From Paralvinella palmiformis (taxonomy: Eukaryota > Annelida > Polychaeta > Terebellida > Alvinellidae), in the NCBI GenBank assembly GCA_025642065.1, contig JAODUP010000018.1:62001-126000 (forward strand): a stretch of DNA of 64,000 nt. Direction: 5' to 3'. This document shows positions 1 through 14,205 of this stretch, one piece after another; within the stretch, counting starts at the first letter, position 1, and the number at the start of each line of letters is the position of its first letter. The notes under the pieces were generated by a model that was not told the origin of the DNA, did not search any database, and saw only the letters and a program-made list of their open reading frames with translations. The translations under genes were made by a program, and so were the position numbers.

Positions 1-90
1 TGTGTAGGCCAAGTTCTTCATGAACTAAATGCTGAAGAACGTCTTACACGCCTTAATGTTGCCAAACCTTCTGTAGAGGACCAAATGTGA
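1..90 (+). CDS. 3' terminal coding piece of an unrecognised gene (partial)
   Basis: Frame 1 is open from the window edge to a TGA at 88-90 and encodes about 29 residues ending in KPSVEDQM. The other two frames close quickly, and the charged helical stretch ELNAEERLTRLN looks like real protein. The 5' part lies outside the window. A proline-rich open stretch follows an acceptor-like site near 322 (up to 400) and could be an alternative last exon, but I could not join it in a frame that makes a better protein. I do not recognise the family. Confidence 0.45.
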   Translation, partial: CVGQVLHELNAEERLTRLNVAKPSVEDQM

Positions 91-960
91 ATCGTGTTTC
101 ATTTCACCCACATTTTTCGTATCGGTAGTGTTTGTAGTAGAACCATTGGGACCATTCGCTGATTGGATATGGACATCATTATGGGAAAAATGTTATGAAA
201 TTTGGGTCTTATTTTTGTGTGCGTTTTGGTGTGTGGTGGTACTTGTTTTCACCAAAAATTATTTCAGTGTACTTTTCTCACATCCTCTTAGACACTTAGT
301 TCACTATTTGCTGGTTTTTTCAGGGCCCCCCACACCATCAAACCCACAACCACCACAACCACCACCACCACCTACAACAGCCACACAGTCCATTGTGTGA
401 AGGATGAGAACCAACATGTTACGATTCCCAGGCAGAAAGATGGATACTGCTCTCATCGTTTTATCCATTTAACATAGTCATTATCTTTGGAAAGTTTTCA
501 TTTAAACATCAGCCATTGTTAAGCTAATGCATGATACACTTGAAGTGGACGTGATTTTTTCAGTTGTTGCCAGCTGTTTACGAAACGATTCAAATTTGTA
601 TTAGTAAGGATGGTAAAATTACCAGAACAGTGCAGTTTAGTCAAAAACTTAGTGATCCTGAGTAGAACTCTTTCCCTGTGAGAGCTGTAGGGATCTCCTG
701 ATGATTAGTTTTTACCAGTTACTGGTACACATCACTAGCTTGTACATCATTATAAAACAGTGTGATATTTGTCACGTTATGTCATCTATATAAGATGCGA
801 TCTTGTGTGAGTTGGGCTAAAGTGAGGCTGCTCTTAACATTCACGTTTGGTGGCTCTCTAAAAGCGGATTTGTGTACAATACTTTTACAAGCTTTGTTTC
901 AAACATTTAGCTAAAATATTTAAATCAAATGACAATGTAATAAAAACAGTGTGTGTGTGT
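91..960 (+). other. Probable 3' UTR of the gene ending at 90
   Basis: There is no convincing coding frame after the stop at 90. An AATAAA signal sits at 939-944, just before a GT microsatellite (about 949-970), and would end the transcript near 960. CCA-rich DNA at 327-385 translates as a proline run in one frame but is simple repeat. Confidence 0.4.
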
Positions 961-2466
961 GTGCGTGTGTGAGAGACTAAATGTAGTTGTCCGCTGTTAG
1001 GCAGGTAGGAAATATGTTTACATTGTAAATAGTCAAATTTTGAACATCAGTTTGTCACCATTAAAGTTGATTCGAACTCAGAATGGTATTTTCTTTGTCC
1101 ATGTTATTCTATAATACAAATTGATTTCAAGGCATTACATCATTGTCTTATATTAATTAACACATATAAATTAACACAATATGATTAATGCAGAAGTATT
1201 TTCTTCGTGGCTATTTTTATTCACAAGCCATGAAAAGTCTTACTTGACAAAAGCTTGCTTCTATAAATAAACTAGAGTACCTGGGTAAATGACAGCAAGC
1301 TAATTATTAACTACCCTGTACATCATTGGTCATTGAAAAATATAGAATTCCGTGATATCGTGTAACACAACATTATGTTATATAACTATGATTATAATAT
1401 TTTTAAATTATTATTATCATTCTTCTGTTATAAAACTTGTACAGAATCCCACAAATACTCGGGACATGTAAATAAATAAGTGAACATGTAAATATAAACA
1501 CAAAATAGGTTTAATTAAAAGTGAAATTATATATTTGTAATTGTTCTACTGAAGTTAAAAACATTAAGGATAGAAAATATTAACGTAAATAAAATTAAAA
1601 GTGAAGAAATTATTCTTAACGGTGTGCTTTCAAAGCTATTTTAACTGTAAGTAGTATTGGTGTTTCTGTTTTCCAAATTGTTAGCATATTAACAATTCTA
1701 GCACAAAAAAATGGGAGTTTTGACATTAATGGACAACAGAAAATGACAATTAAGGGTTCATGGAGATTGTATTGTTCAATCATATCTTCAGCATATTAGT
1801 GGTGCTCGATTGCATATGCAGCATAAAGATTGATATGATGAATAATAAAAGTATGGGTCTAAAACCGAATCACTGGAAACAAAGCTGCAGTAATCTTTTG
1901 TAATACCATGGGTAGAGCTTCTAGGGTGTAGATGTGCCGCTCAAGATCAGCAAAATCACAGAGAAATAACACATCTTGAATTTGTAGCTTGCAGAGTCTA
2001 TGTAATCTTCACGGAAATGCCTTTCTTGTATGTTATCACAACTCCACTACTTGTATGGATGTTTTGAACAGCCTTGAATTAGTCAGTCATCAAGACTGTT
2101 CAGGAATTGAATTTCATAACCAAGTCTTGGTCATATTGACCGCAATGAAGATATATAATTTTGTAGAATATTTATTAATCCCAACTTTATATTTACTGAA
2201 AATAAAAGTGATCACTGCTGCCTTGTTTTTCATTGCTTGCTTATCAGTAATCACTGTAACGGCTTTTTCATCGGATATTATTTTTCTGCTAATTACACTG
2301 AAGCACATGATTCTGAAACATATTTGTGAGAATTTATTTTTATGTAAAATTACTCCGGACAACGTGCTTTCCCATTATATTATTGACAAATACACTAAAA
2401 GTAAAATGCGTGTGAATCTGGATCCATGACCAGTTTCAGAATGAATTCTTATATAAGAAACACACA
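961..2466. other. Intergenic stretch without a supported gene
   Basis: AT-rich DNA between two convergent genes. A 146-codon open frame at 1989-2429 is hydrophobic, has no splice or family support and is overlapped by an opposite-strand frame. I see no gene here. Confidence 0.5.
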
Positions 2467-2489
2467 TTTATTTGTAGATAATTTTCACA

Positions 2490-2495
2490 TTTATT
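2490..2495 (-). terminator. Candidate poly(A) signal of the HIT-like gene
   Basis: TTTATT on the + strand is AATAAA on the - strand, about 270 nt past the stop codon at 2762. A second copy lies at 2467-2472. Confidence 0.45.
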
Positions 2496-2761
2496 GCATT
2501 GTATACCAGTGAAAACAATTAATCATTCATAACATGGTATTATGTAATACAATTTTTAGACAGCATTTTACAATAATTTAACTTTCTATAGACGGTTTCA
2601 AGTAATAGAAATATTATTTGACAGCCCCTAAGCTAAAAACAACCACAGAATGATAAACATTGCTGGACACACTATCACTAGATGTACGCAACAGAAATGC
2701 TGTCATCTGCAAAAGCTTAGTATTGGTTATTGAATGTGTGGTTTTTCCTTTATCCCACATT

Positions 2762-3242
2762 TCATAGCTTTTCTTCCGACATCAAGTTTTCACTGATGGT
2801 AGCTTGAAGCAGAGAAGCTGTCGTCAGTGGATTCACACTAATACTAGGACTCTGAAAAACAGAAATGTCTTAATCAAGCATCAACACAAGCACGTGCATG
2901 ATGAGCAAGAGAGAAATCAGAAAATGGCTGTGACTCGTTACTGACATTATCATAGCAGAACTAGACATTAATTTTCAAAAGTTCTTATAAGTTCTGTGAG
3001 GTCATGATATAAAACTTACGGCAAAAAGTTCCAGAGAGCAAACATCGCTTCTTGCATTGTTTGATAAACCTCTAGGCACAATTCTAGCAAAAGCTGGTTG
3101 ATGGGGATCAGAAGAACTTCCCTATAACATAAATAATTATCAATCATATTTTATCTTTCCTAGTTTCAAATATAATACTGCACCCTATTAACCATCGTAC
3201 ATAATTTTAGGAGTGGTAATATTTGAGTATGAAATGACCTTG

Positions 3243-3291
<49 letters not shown>

Positions 3292-6200
3292 CATTGAAAT
3301 GTAAATGCTACTGTTCTATGACCTATTTAGGCAGATGGTAAGCTTCAGACATAGCCTGACCAGAGTTAAAACTCAGGTAACAGAAGTCTGTGGCCAATCA
3401 TGCTATCTATTAGGCCATGGAAAAGGCCTCGCCCAAAAACAATTCTGGATGTGGACAATACATTAAGTGATATACAATTTACAAATAAAATAACTGATGT
3501 CCATCACAGCAAACTAAAAGACACATAGCAATTTCTCAACAATAGAAATAACCACTTTAAATGGCATATCAATAAATTCCTCAAAACAAATGAGGGAAAA
3601 ATTCATAATTCACAACATACGGACATGTATATAATTCTATAATTTCAGTTAATGATTTGCATATACTCAAGACAATCTACATTTAAATATTTCAGTTTTT
3701 AAATATGATAAGAACTAATTCTTATTAAGTTGATCAGAGTTAGTCTCCAATTTCGGTTTACATACCAATTCAGAAGTAGATGTTAATTTAACTGCACATT
3801 CACTATCTACATTATTCTGGTATCCTCACTGAAAATGACTTAATTTCAAAGCAACACAAGTCCTTATACAGAAGTTTGCCACCTATCTACTGAAAATGTA
3901 TTAGTTAGTTCGAGGGTATAATCTCTCCGGCCAAGTCAGTGCCTCCACCTCAGCTGTATTGCTCAGTTTTCCCATGAACTCCTCATAAATATGATGGAGT
4001 TTGTGTCCGTTTCAATGGTGTAGCCTGGTATTTTTGGTTTGTCTGGGATGTTTTGCAGGTATTTATCAAGTTTCTGCTTGAAACTGGTCACGGAGCATCC
4101 TATCTGGATATTTACTGGAAGGGTGTTGAAAAGCTGTGGACCCCTAATTTGTTACCAGATGCACACTGTTTTATTTGGGGGACTCAGCACAGGCGACCCT
4201 GCATTGTTGATGTGTATGATTTTATTCTAACATTTGGGACAATTCCTTCTAGAATTTTCCAGGTGTATCTTTCTATCCGCCTCTCCTGAGGGTACATCTT
4301 GAGGGCTGTATGACGTCTAAACCTGTCCAATTTCTAAAAAGTCCACCATTTAACAAGTAACAGCTAGATCAAAATTATTCATGAACTTTGGCTTCCCAAA
4401 AATACATTTACATGTTTGTTCATGCAAGTGTATACATGCACACCGTTTACATATATGTTTATATGATGGCAGTATGTGTAGGTGCCTTATGCCAGTAAGT
4501 ATAGCATCAAATTCACTTCTGCTTATTTATTTTGATAGTTTTTGTTTATCTCTTCACATCTACCATTTTCTCATAGAGACATGCTAGTTGTACACATGTA
4601 GTTTTAAAAACATACACATATATGTACCCAATACATGAGCATATATGTGCAACATCACAACAAAGAGATATACTGTTAAAAGCAACCAATGGACTAATCT
4701 AAGCAACCCATGCAAAACTATAATACTAAACCTTACCCATGGTGGTAGCACTATGGCCATGCTAAAAGAATACTGGCCTAGCTTTGTGTAGTACACTGAA
4801 AATTACATAATGATTGTCACTTGACTGAATTATAAAATTATAATAATACAAAGTACTTTTCATTTTGAATTTACATTAGATAGCTCCTCTCTCTCACACA
4901 CATGCTCATATGTATATTTCACTCTCTGTGTTCTGTGTTTGTGTATGTGTGTGCAACATTATGCTGTCAGATAATAATATACTTTCAGTATATATCTGTT
5001 ATTTCAGATGAGAAATAACATCAACGAAACCAAAGTTTGTCAAATACTAATTTCACAAAAATAACCAGATATACAATATCACAATAAAATAATGGAGCGA
5101 GGGATAACTGTAAAATGTGGAATACTGTGTGCTTTGTGTGATTGGGCTTTTTGTCTTATTTAAACGTTTGTCACAGGTGATATAAACCAAAACAAACACT
5201 TGTTTACTTAATAGACTACACCACAACTCAAGTGCACGAGTCTCAACATTATGCAGTTGTGTTATAGGAAAATAAAACTTATAATCACCCATAAAAGTGC
5301 TTGAGCTGCCTTTTTATAATAATTTGACAAAAATAATGTAATTACCTTTAACCCCAGTGATTGACATATTACAGCTGACAGATTCATAATTATTGCTGCG
5401 TGTTGTTGACATTATTGTAAATGACAGTGACACTGATATTTTGAGATATAATATATAATTTAATTGTTCTTGTATGTTTTAGATGTTTATAAACATAAAT
5501 TTCCATTAATAGAACGAAAACATTTACGCATCAAATTTTACATTAACAGGAATTTATATCGTGTAAATTATAAACCTGGGACATTGAACGGATGTTGTCA
5601 TGGGAATAATCATGACAGCTGACTTTGACGCTTAGAATTTATGCAGTATATCAGAAAATAGTGACTGAGATAGAGACATTGACTGCACAGTTCCACCAAA
5701 ATCGGTGCCATAACTTTCAGATCATACTACATCTTTCATCAGAGCTTTTGTTATGATCTGAAAGTGTTCAAATGCCAGATGCAGTAGCTACTTCAGACTA
5801 TTTCCATGTTGACTTCTCTAGCTACTCTCCGCTACATAGATGAGTAGTTGAGCTCACATAATAAAGGATGTTGAAGATCCACGTATGAATTAAAACACTA
5901 ACAATGATTAGTCTCAGAGAAGTTTTGCTTCCTTTTGCATTACTGTCCTCGTGCTCCAGAGTAAATGACGGACTGTGGTGTTGAGCCTCAGGCCTGACCA
6001 TACCTGCACTCACATGTCCCAAGAGATACTCCCATAGGGAAATGAGATGATCGGATGAAACATCTCATAGACACACATAACACTTGCATTCAATGCCATG
6101 ACCTCAAACTGCATTATCAACTACATTATGGAGCTTCTCTAATCCATGCTCTGGAAGCTAAGAGCTTTATATTCCTAAGCAGGACTAGGACTCTATACAA

Positions 6201-6457
6201 TACTTGGGGTAATAACGAATAAATATTAACAAATATTAATGCTCTGCATCAAAGTGTCTCTTATCTTAACTGATAAATAAACATATATATGATGATTGAT
6301 GTTTTACGGCCACTTTTGTGCACATTGTAGGCTAAATGGGCTGAGTGACCTCCAAAGGTAATGAAGTGAAGTCAAAGATGAAACAATCTTCGGATATGCA
6401 CACGGGTGGTAGTGATCTGTGGTCCAACACACTACCACTAGACCACAGAGGCCCTAT

Positions 6458-6492
<35 letters not shown>

Positions 6493-9400
6493 CAGTATCT
6501 AATAAATTATCATGTGCAGATCAATGACTGAAATCTAAACAAACTTTATTTCCCTGCAACTAGATATAATGGTATTGCATTACAGTTATAAAGATGGTGC
6601 ATTCTAGGCCAGAGATAACAAGAAGCCTGACCTGTGTGTGTTGTGAGGCATCAAAAGTTGATACGTTTTAAGCTTTCATGTTAATAAATTACCAGAAATA
6701 GATAAAAATATGAATATAAATATACACAAAGCATTTAGATCCAATCTTTGTTAAATACTCATTACATGTTTTTGTAACTGATTTGTTAATCTTGAAACAT
6801 GCATAGGTGCATTCAAGGCTGAAATTTAAGTTAGACAAGCTGCTATACTAAAAGTGCATAAGAATCCTCCAAAGTGATATACATATGCTGTATACAGCAC
6901 AGTTATTTACAAAAAGGACTTCCTGTTTTAATGTAGTATATATTCATGTCATATTTGGTAATATTCAGAAAAATATTTGCAATGAATTAGTCAATATTAT
7001 GATGTTTAAATATATCTTATTGTAACAAAATAGTGCAATAAATAATAATAAATACTGGAATTTCAACTCAAATCGATATTTGCACTACCATGTTTATAAA
7101 TGTTTTCAATTTCCAAAGCTGACAAAATTTTATCCCATTACACTGCCAAAGATAATCAATCCTCTTTCTAATATCAACTCTTAACTATCTGGGATGGAGG
7201 GATTTTTGCATACTGGTACTTACTAAAACAAGTCTGTCAAGATATGTGGTTTGAATGCACAGAATTACTCAAAAGATATGGAATTTTGAACTATTCCCTG
7301 GCATAAAATTGATAAAGATAAAGGCCATTTTTATATCCCATATGTACATCAAGAATGTGCATTGACAACTGTAACGTGTATGCGACAAACAATGAGTGTA
7401 ATATGAATGTGCAATAACATCTCAGCAATAACACCTCAAACATTCAAATAGGAGATAAAGTGGTTTAATGTAATGAGAGTGACTGTTATCTACTTGTTTG
7501 AGTAAATTTGAGAGCCCATCACCTAAACTTATTTGGAACCAACCAAAAAAAGTGTGATATTTGCACACATATGTATTCTGTTAAATCATGTTTCTGTGAA
7601 AGGGGTGCATAATCTGTAAAGATTATTGCCTATTGATTTCTCTTACATTAATGACCTAATATTAACCCTTACTTTGTATTGTGTGATACAGTAGCTTCCA
7701 CAATGAGACACAAGGCTGTCTGCTGTATAGAATGACTTCATGTCCCATTTTAGGTGTCTGTGAAAAATGAAGACATAAAACAAAATGTTATTATATACAA
7801 CCTAGAATCAGTCAGCAACTAGAAGATCAATGAAGTCATATAAATCAAATCATTAATTTTGATGCTGTCATTAGCCAAAACTAAAACAAAACCGCCAAAA
7901 AATAAATTCTGGTATAAATCAAAATATCTCAAACTTAAATTGCATTCACTATTAAATATGTCCTCCATCATGGACCAAGCAATACAACTGAATTGATACA
8001 TAAAACAGCTATTATTAGTAACATAAATTGTTTCAACAAGACTCAGTTGCTCAATAACTATTACATCGTCTCTATATATAGAATGCAAAATAGTTGTATT
8101 CCAGATCCAATGAAATGTTGCAAAGCTCTAAATCACTTCAGAAGTCACACGAAGATATACCAAATATAAACAGAAATGTTTCAAATGACAGATTATGTGT
8201 TTAAGCAACCTGTACAAGATTCACCATAGGTACATGTTTGCATTATGTAAATATATGTTACGTGGTATGATGAAAGATTGATTTGATCATATAAATTTAC
8301 GTGATTTTGTTTTGCAGCAAAGATGTTCCAATATCACATTGGTTTCACATCCCAATGACCCAATCCTTTAACCATAAGGATGCAGGGCCCAATGCAGAAT
8401 AGAATAATGTGAAAAAAATTAATGACCACTCAAACACAAGTTGTCATTCTTAGATATCTGCTATGTACGCAGCAGAATTTGTACAGCACCTTTGATTGGC
8501 TCCTGCTAGTAAGGACACTTTATTAAATATACATTAGTAGTAGTAGTAGTAGTAGTATTATCTTCAGCTCTAGATAGATAAAAAGTAGCATTTGGACTAG
8601 GATTAGAGTGAGTTAGAGCTGTTTCCATTCTCAAAATGGGAATTTGTAAGATGACAGTGGCATGTATATATTTGCCCAAGTCATTGCTCGGTTATAGACA
8701 GAATTTATATAATTCATAGAAATATTCATTCATATCATATCTGATCACAAGCAGTGATTTTATTCTGATTCACTAAAACAGAAAAACATTCTGACAATGT
8801 TTTTCAAAATCCAGAATACTTTTTGGACCATGTATTAAAATAAAATCCTTACAGAAATAAGTAACACATATGGTACTACAGTTAATAATCTAAAGTAAAT
8901 AAATACACAAAATTTTAATTACATTAAACCTGTTCTTAAAAATTGTGAAAGGTTCACAATTTGTATGAATTGAGTAAAATAATGCGACACTATAGATATA
9001 ATCTCTGAAGATTTGGCCAATGGATATTTCACCGATGGACATTTCACTGACAAACACCTAACCTAAAGGACATTTCACCGACTAATATTTGGCTGAACCG
9101 ATACCGAGCTGACAATTAAATATTTTTTCCAATTTCTTTCCAATTCTAAGATATTGTTGATCAAGATGGTATATATGAAAAAGTTTTTTTGAGCTATAAA
9201 AGATTTTCTATTATGGAATTATGTAAATTATTTTTTATTTTTATTTGGTATTGTTTTTTAATTTATTTTTATAAAGCTATCATGTCATTTTTAATTGTTT
9301 TATAATTTTTTTTAATGAAGCAGCCACATTGCACCGAACAAATAAAAATGACACAAAATTAAAAACAAATTTCTTTTCAAAAATTTAAAAGGCCATATGT

Positions 9401-12400
9401 TATTTTGACTAAATGTCCATACTACTAATTGTCCTTTCGGTCTATTGTCCATTTCACTAAATGTTTGTCGGCTCAATGTCCATTCAGTCAGATCTCCATC
9501 AGTGAAATGTCCAAAAGCCAAATAGTTATCTGTTCAGCCAGCTATTATACTATTTAAATCAATGCATTATATTAAAAGTGGAAAACAACCGTATACTGAA
9601 AACAGTTGATAACTTATGTTCACTAACTCTTGGTTTTAATAAATCTGTGTCTTGACACCATGTTTAATAATAAAATGCTGACAACTAAATTAGTGGCAAA
9701 TCATTGCAATAATCCAAGTTTAATATTCCATTTAATAAACTCCACATACCAGATTAACAACAGCTGTGGCATCACCTAAAGTAGCACTAACTCCTAGTGC
9801 AGATGACACCTCAAGAAGATCTGTCCAATAATCTCTATTATATTTATTATTATACTGCTTGGCAGATAAATGCCAACGTTCAAGTTCACCTGGAGAGGTA
9901 AAAAAGACATCAAAGAAAGAAGATACAAATATTATTTGTTTCAAATTCAAAACAAAACAACTGACAACCATGACAGTGTTATTAAACTACCAATTATTTT
10001 GTAAACTTGTTTTTATTCTAGAACAAAAAATAACAAGATCTTTCAAACATTTACGGTATACTATTATAATTAAAGGCTACGATGTTAAACATACCAGAAT
10101 AGTGTTCTTGGTTGAGCATCATGTGGATATGAGGATGTATTTGGGAGCTTCCAGCAGCTGGGAGTGAATCCCAAAGAATGATAGGATACCGGTGAACCGG
10201 TGATAGACTGTGTACTTTCTCAAACCTGATAGCATACAAAAGCTGTTACACTAATGGTATGCAATGAAATATCTGAATACTACTTATATGGGACTACCTG
10301 ATTACATTTAATCGATGGTTTTCGTTCAATAGAAGAGATTTTACAAAGAAATATCTAGTATAATATTTACCACTGAAGTATGAGCTCAAAACATCCAACT
10401 AATTCTGCCAATGACCAATTTACTGGATGATGCGTTCGAAAGATGACCATTGAATGCCAAGCATCCATTTTAAATGCATTAGCTGCTGTGTACGCATACT
10501 CTGACTCTAGACGTCCAAAGATGTCTTCAGCAGTATATCTGGATAGAAGAATGATTCAGAACTTGTTAATACCTCTTTATCAAACAACAACATAGCCTAA
10601 CAGAAGAAAGCACTGATACATTATTAAATGAATAACAAGGATATAGATAACATCAGTCTTAAAATGGTATACACTAAACAAAAACTTCGAACTCTACCCG
10701 TCCAAAGAGACAATGCATTATTACATACTTACTGCTTGTAATTACACAAATCACATTGTTTTGCTGATTCATCTGAAAGACTATCTATCCTGAAACAAAG
10801 AAAGCAATAAATACAGAGCATGTTTGCTGTTATGTTTCTTTCCAGATCTGATGAATCTAAAAACTCAGTTACTAAAATTCTTAATATCATATATAATAAT
10901 ATCATATATAATAATAAATATATAATACAATATAATGGCTGAATATAATAATACAATGGCTGAAATGGCAGTTATTTTATGTGACTGTCAACCTCAAATG
11001 AGATAGACATATGATCTATTATTTACAGCTTTCCCATTGGAACTAATTCCAAATAAATTTAAACTTTACAATATATGGCATATTCCGTTGAGAAAACCTT
11101 GCCAGTTGCCTGGATGGATGAAAAACTCCTCCAAATATAGTGCCATGGCTTGGATTTAAACCTCCAACCTCTGGCACAGCATGACCATAACCATGGGTAA
11201 ATAGTACCACACTCTACCCACGAGGCCACAAAGGCAGTATTACTCTTAAAATGTTTACTAAAATTAAACAACATACCAATTGATATCACACTGTGATGCA
11301 CCTGAACAAGGTCGACTGGCTCTCAAAACGTTATATGTGATGTTGTCCAAAGTAACCAGGTTGTAAACAAAGGTCACATGCTAGAGAAAAAAGATGAGTA
11401 AAATATGCTTTAAAGAACAGCGCACCGATATGTTCTCCCTTTGAATTTGAAGACAGACTGTGCAAAAATGTCTTTATGCAAACATTTCATCAACATTAAA
11501 ACTATTACAAATTCCATTCTCTATCAAATATACTCCTTCCTAACCTACATTGATATAACGTATGGCTGAGTGCATAGTTAGTTGAATCAGGAAAATATAA
11601 CCGAGGGGTGGCTTCCTATTACAATATCTGACAAACTTGATTCAATCTGAACCCTAATATCAAAGTGTTCTACTTCTAGCCACTGTATAATAAAATTACC
11701 CAATAACACATGACTGAAAGCTTATATTAAGAAAGTAGACCCGCTGTTTTTAGAATAATAATTCATTAGCCAATACAAGTACAGTGGACCCTCGATGTTA
11801 TGCCACTCTTTTTAACGCCACCCTCGTATATCACCTCCCATTATAACACCCACTTTATAACGCCCCTCATTATTCAATTATTGCCAACAAATAGCAGGTC
11901 ACAATCTTCCATTTCCCTCTTTATTTAGCCAATCACACGCTGGGTAAAAGTATTCCTTAAAAGTAATTACTAAACTGTTACTAAAGGTTTTGCAGTCACA
12001 TACAATTACACTTAAAGGTCTCACTCAATGACAATCGCTTCTGAACAAACAAAGACTTGGCTGGAGCCATGCAATGGATATTAAAAGGGATCATATAATC
12101 AATTAATAGATTTTTTGAACTGCTGAAGCATTACAATGGATAATGGGATCGTATGATCAATGAACAGATTTGTTGAATTGCAATCATTACCCAATTTGTA
12201 TTATTTGCAAATAGTTTAAATACCACAAGTTTATTCATATCATTACTCATTAATCATATTGTTGTATCAATATGTTATAATACCATAGCAAATGAGTGTC
12301 TATCATTATAATGGAATATCGTAAACAAAAACAAGCGGCTTTCTCTATAACTCAGAAGCTAGAAGTACTACGTTATAAAGATCTTCACCACCAAGTCAGT

Positions 12401-14155
12401 CAACAAGCAGTAGCTGATCATTTTGTTTTTCTGTGAAGATTTGATGTTAAACGTAGAACTGTTGGTGACATTCTTCAACAAAGGGAAAAGTTGATTACTG
12501 TAGACACGTCTAATGTGTATGCATCAAAATGACAATGAACAGCAAAACAAACAGGCTGGAAGAGCCCCTTTTCTTGTGGTTTTCCTATATGTGTGCTGAG
12601 AATGGCATAGTGATTAGTGTTGCAGTTGACCAAGATCTGGATGTATTTGATTATATGTCTGATGAATCCATTCTACACACTGTGAAGAAGGACACAGTAT
12701 CTGAACAGCTGGAGTGTGAGAACGAGAAGCCATTGAAACCAGAAACTACAGTTTCAGAAGCAAGGAATGCACTCGTTTTTTTTTCCCTATGATTCACAGA
12801 GGCCAAAAATGGTGAATGTGACAATAAGTGCATTACAATACAAGTCTTGAACTCAGTGTGAAGAACATTTCCTCACTAACGTCCAAACAGGCTGTAATGA
12901 CTGACGTTTTTTACCAAATGGTAATTTATGTTTGTGTAAATGCGAGTGTGAGTATTGTTGTTCATTAATATACATTGACATTCAAATGCAACTAAGCAAT
13001 GTAGATAAACAAATTATATTCTGTTGTGAATTGATAATTGTTTTTCTTAGTCAGACCTCTTTATAACACCAACCTCTTTATAATGCCACCCTCTTTATAA
13101 CGCCACCCTATTCTGATACAAAATATACACAATAAAGAGGGTGTACGGTATATATTTTACTAGATAATGGACCACTCATAATTTAGAAATAACGCTATAT
13201 ATTTGGCATTCAGTTGATTGACATTCATCAATGACTAGTAATAAATCACACTGTGTTGTGTAAGGGTGAGCGAATATTTTTCTGAATTTATTTTCTTCAT
13301 GTACAAAATCTAAAAATGTTAATAATCAAGTGTTGTATCATTCTACTAAGTGAATCTGGTAAAACTTACTTGGAGTTCCATCATGTCTACAAGGTTCTCA
13401 TTACCCTTTAACCATTCTTTGCATGCCTTTAAACGTAGCATATTTGGAACCTTCATCCGACAGCCATCCTCTGTTATTCTGAATATACGTGAAAATGTGG
13501 CCAGCAGTGACCTGAAATCATATTGACAAAGGGTGTTTTCTTTATCTGTGACATTTTTAAACAGAGTAATTAAGCTCACAAACATAAACACTGGGTCCCT
13601 TCTGAACCTGTATTAGCGAGACGGTTCAACAAAATCACTGGACGGTCTACTGATAAATGCTGGTCAAACCTATATTTTACTGGTTAATACAGTTTGTTTT
13701 GTTTCACAAAAAGGTGTTAATGTGAAATTATAAGCTAACTTAAATGCTCTACAATCAAGCTGAGTAATGGCTCAACCTAACTCATTGCACATCTGTGCTC
13801 ATCTGATAAGTCATAGGATAAGCTCAAAGACTTGCTTCAACAAGACAATGAAACCTAATACCTTTCAAACTTGTTACAAAATATATCTTATGTGAACACG
13901 TCAACTCATGTCAACACGACCCACTACAGTAGTTAGCTGCATTACCATCATTTTCCTAGCCAATAAATTTAAGTCAATTCCAGCCATCTAAGCAGACATC
14001 AAACAAATTGTTTGTAAATTTGGAGTTATTCAAGCCTTAATTATGAATAGGTCAAATGACAATTTGTTGTGTGTTTAAATTTTGTTGATAAATATAAATT
14101 GATGAAGTATACACAAGATGATATGACTATCTTTTACTTCATCTTTACAAATCAT

Positions 14156-14205
<50 letters not shown>

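Noticed and set aside
1989..2429. 146-codon open frame on the + strand
   Set aside because: Hydrophobic, low complexity, overlapped by an opposite-strand frame, no splice or promoter support.
7819..8088. 89-codon frame on the - strand between HIT-like exons
   Set aside because: No matching splice phases, and the exon at 7673-7757 already fits the gene.
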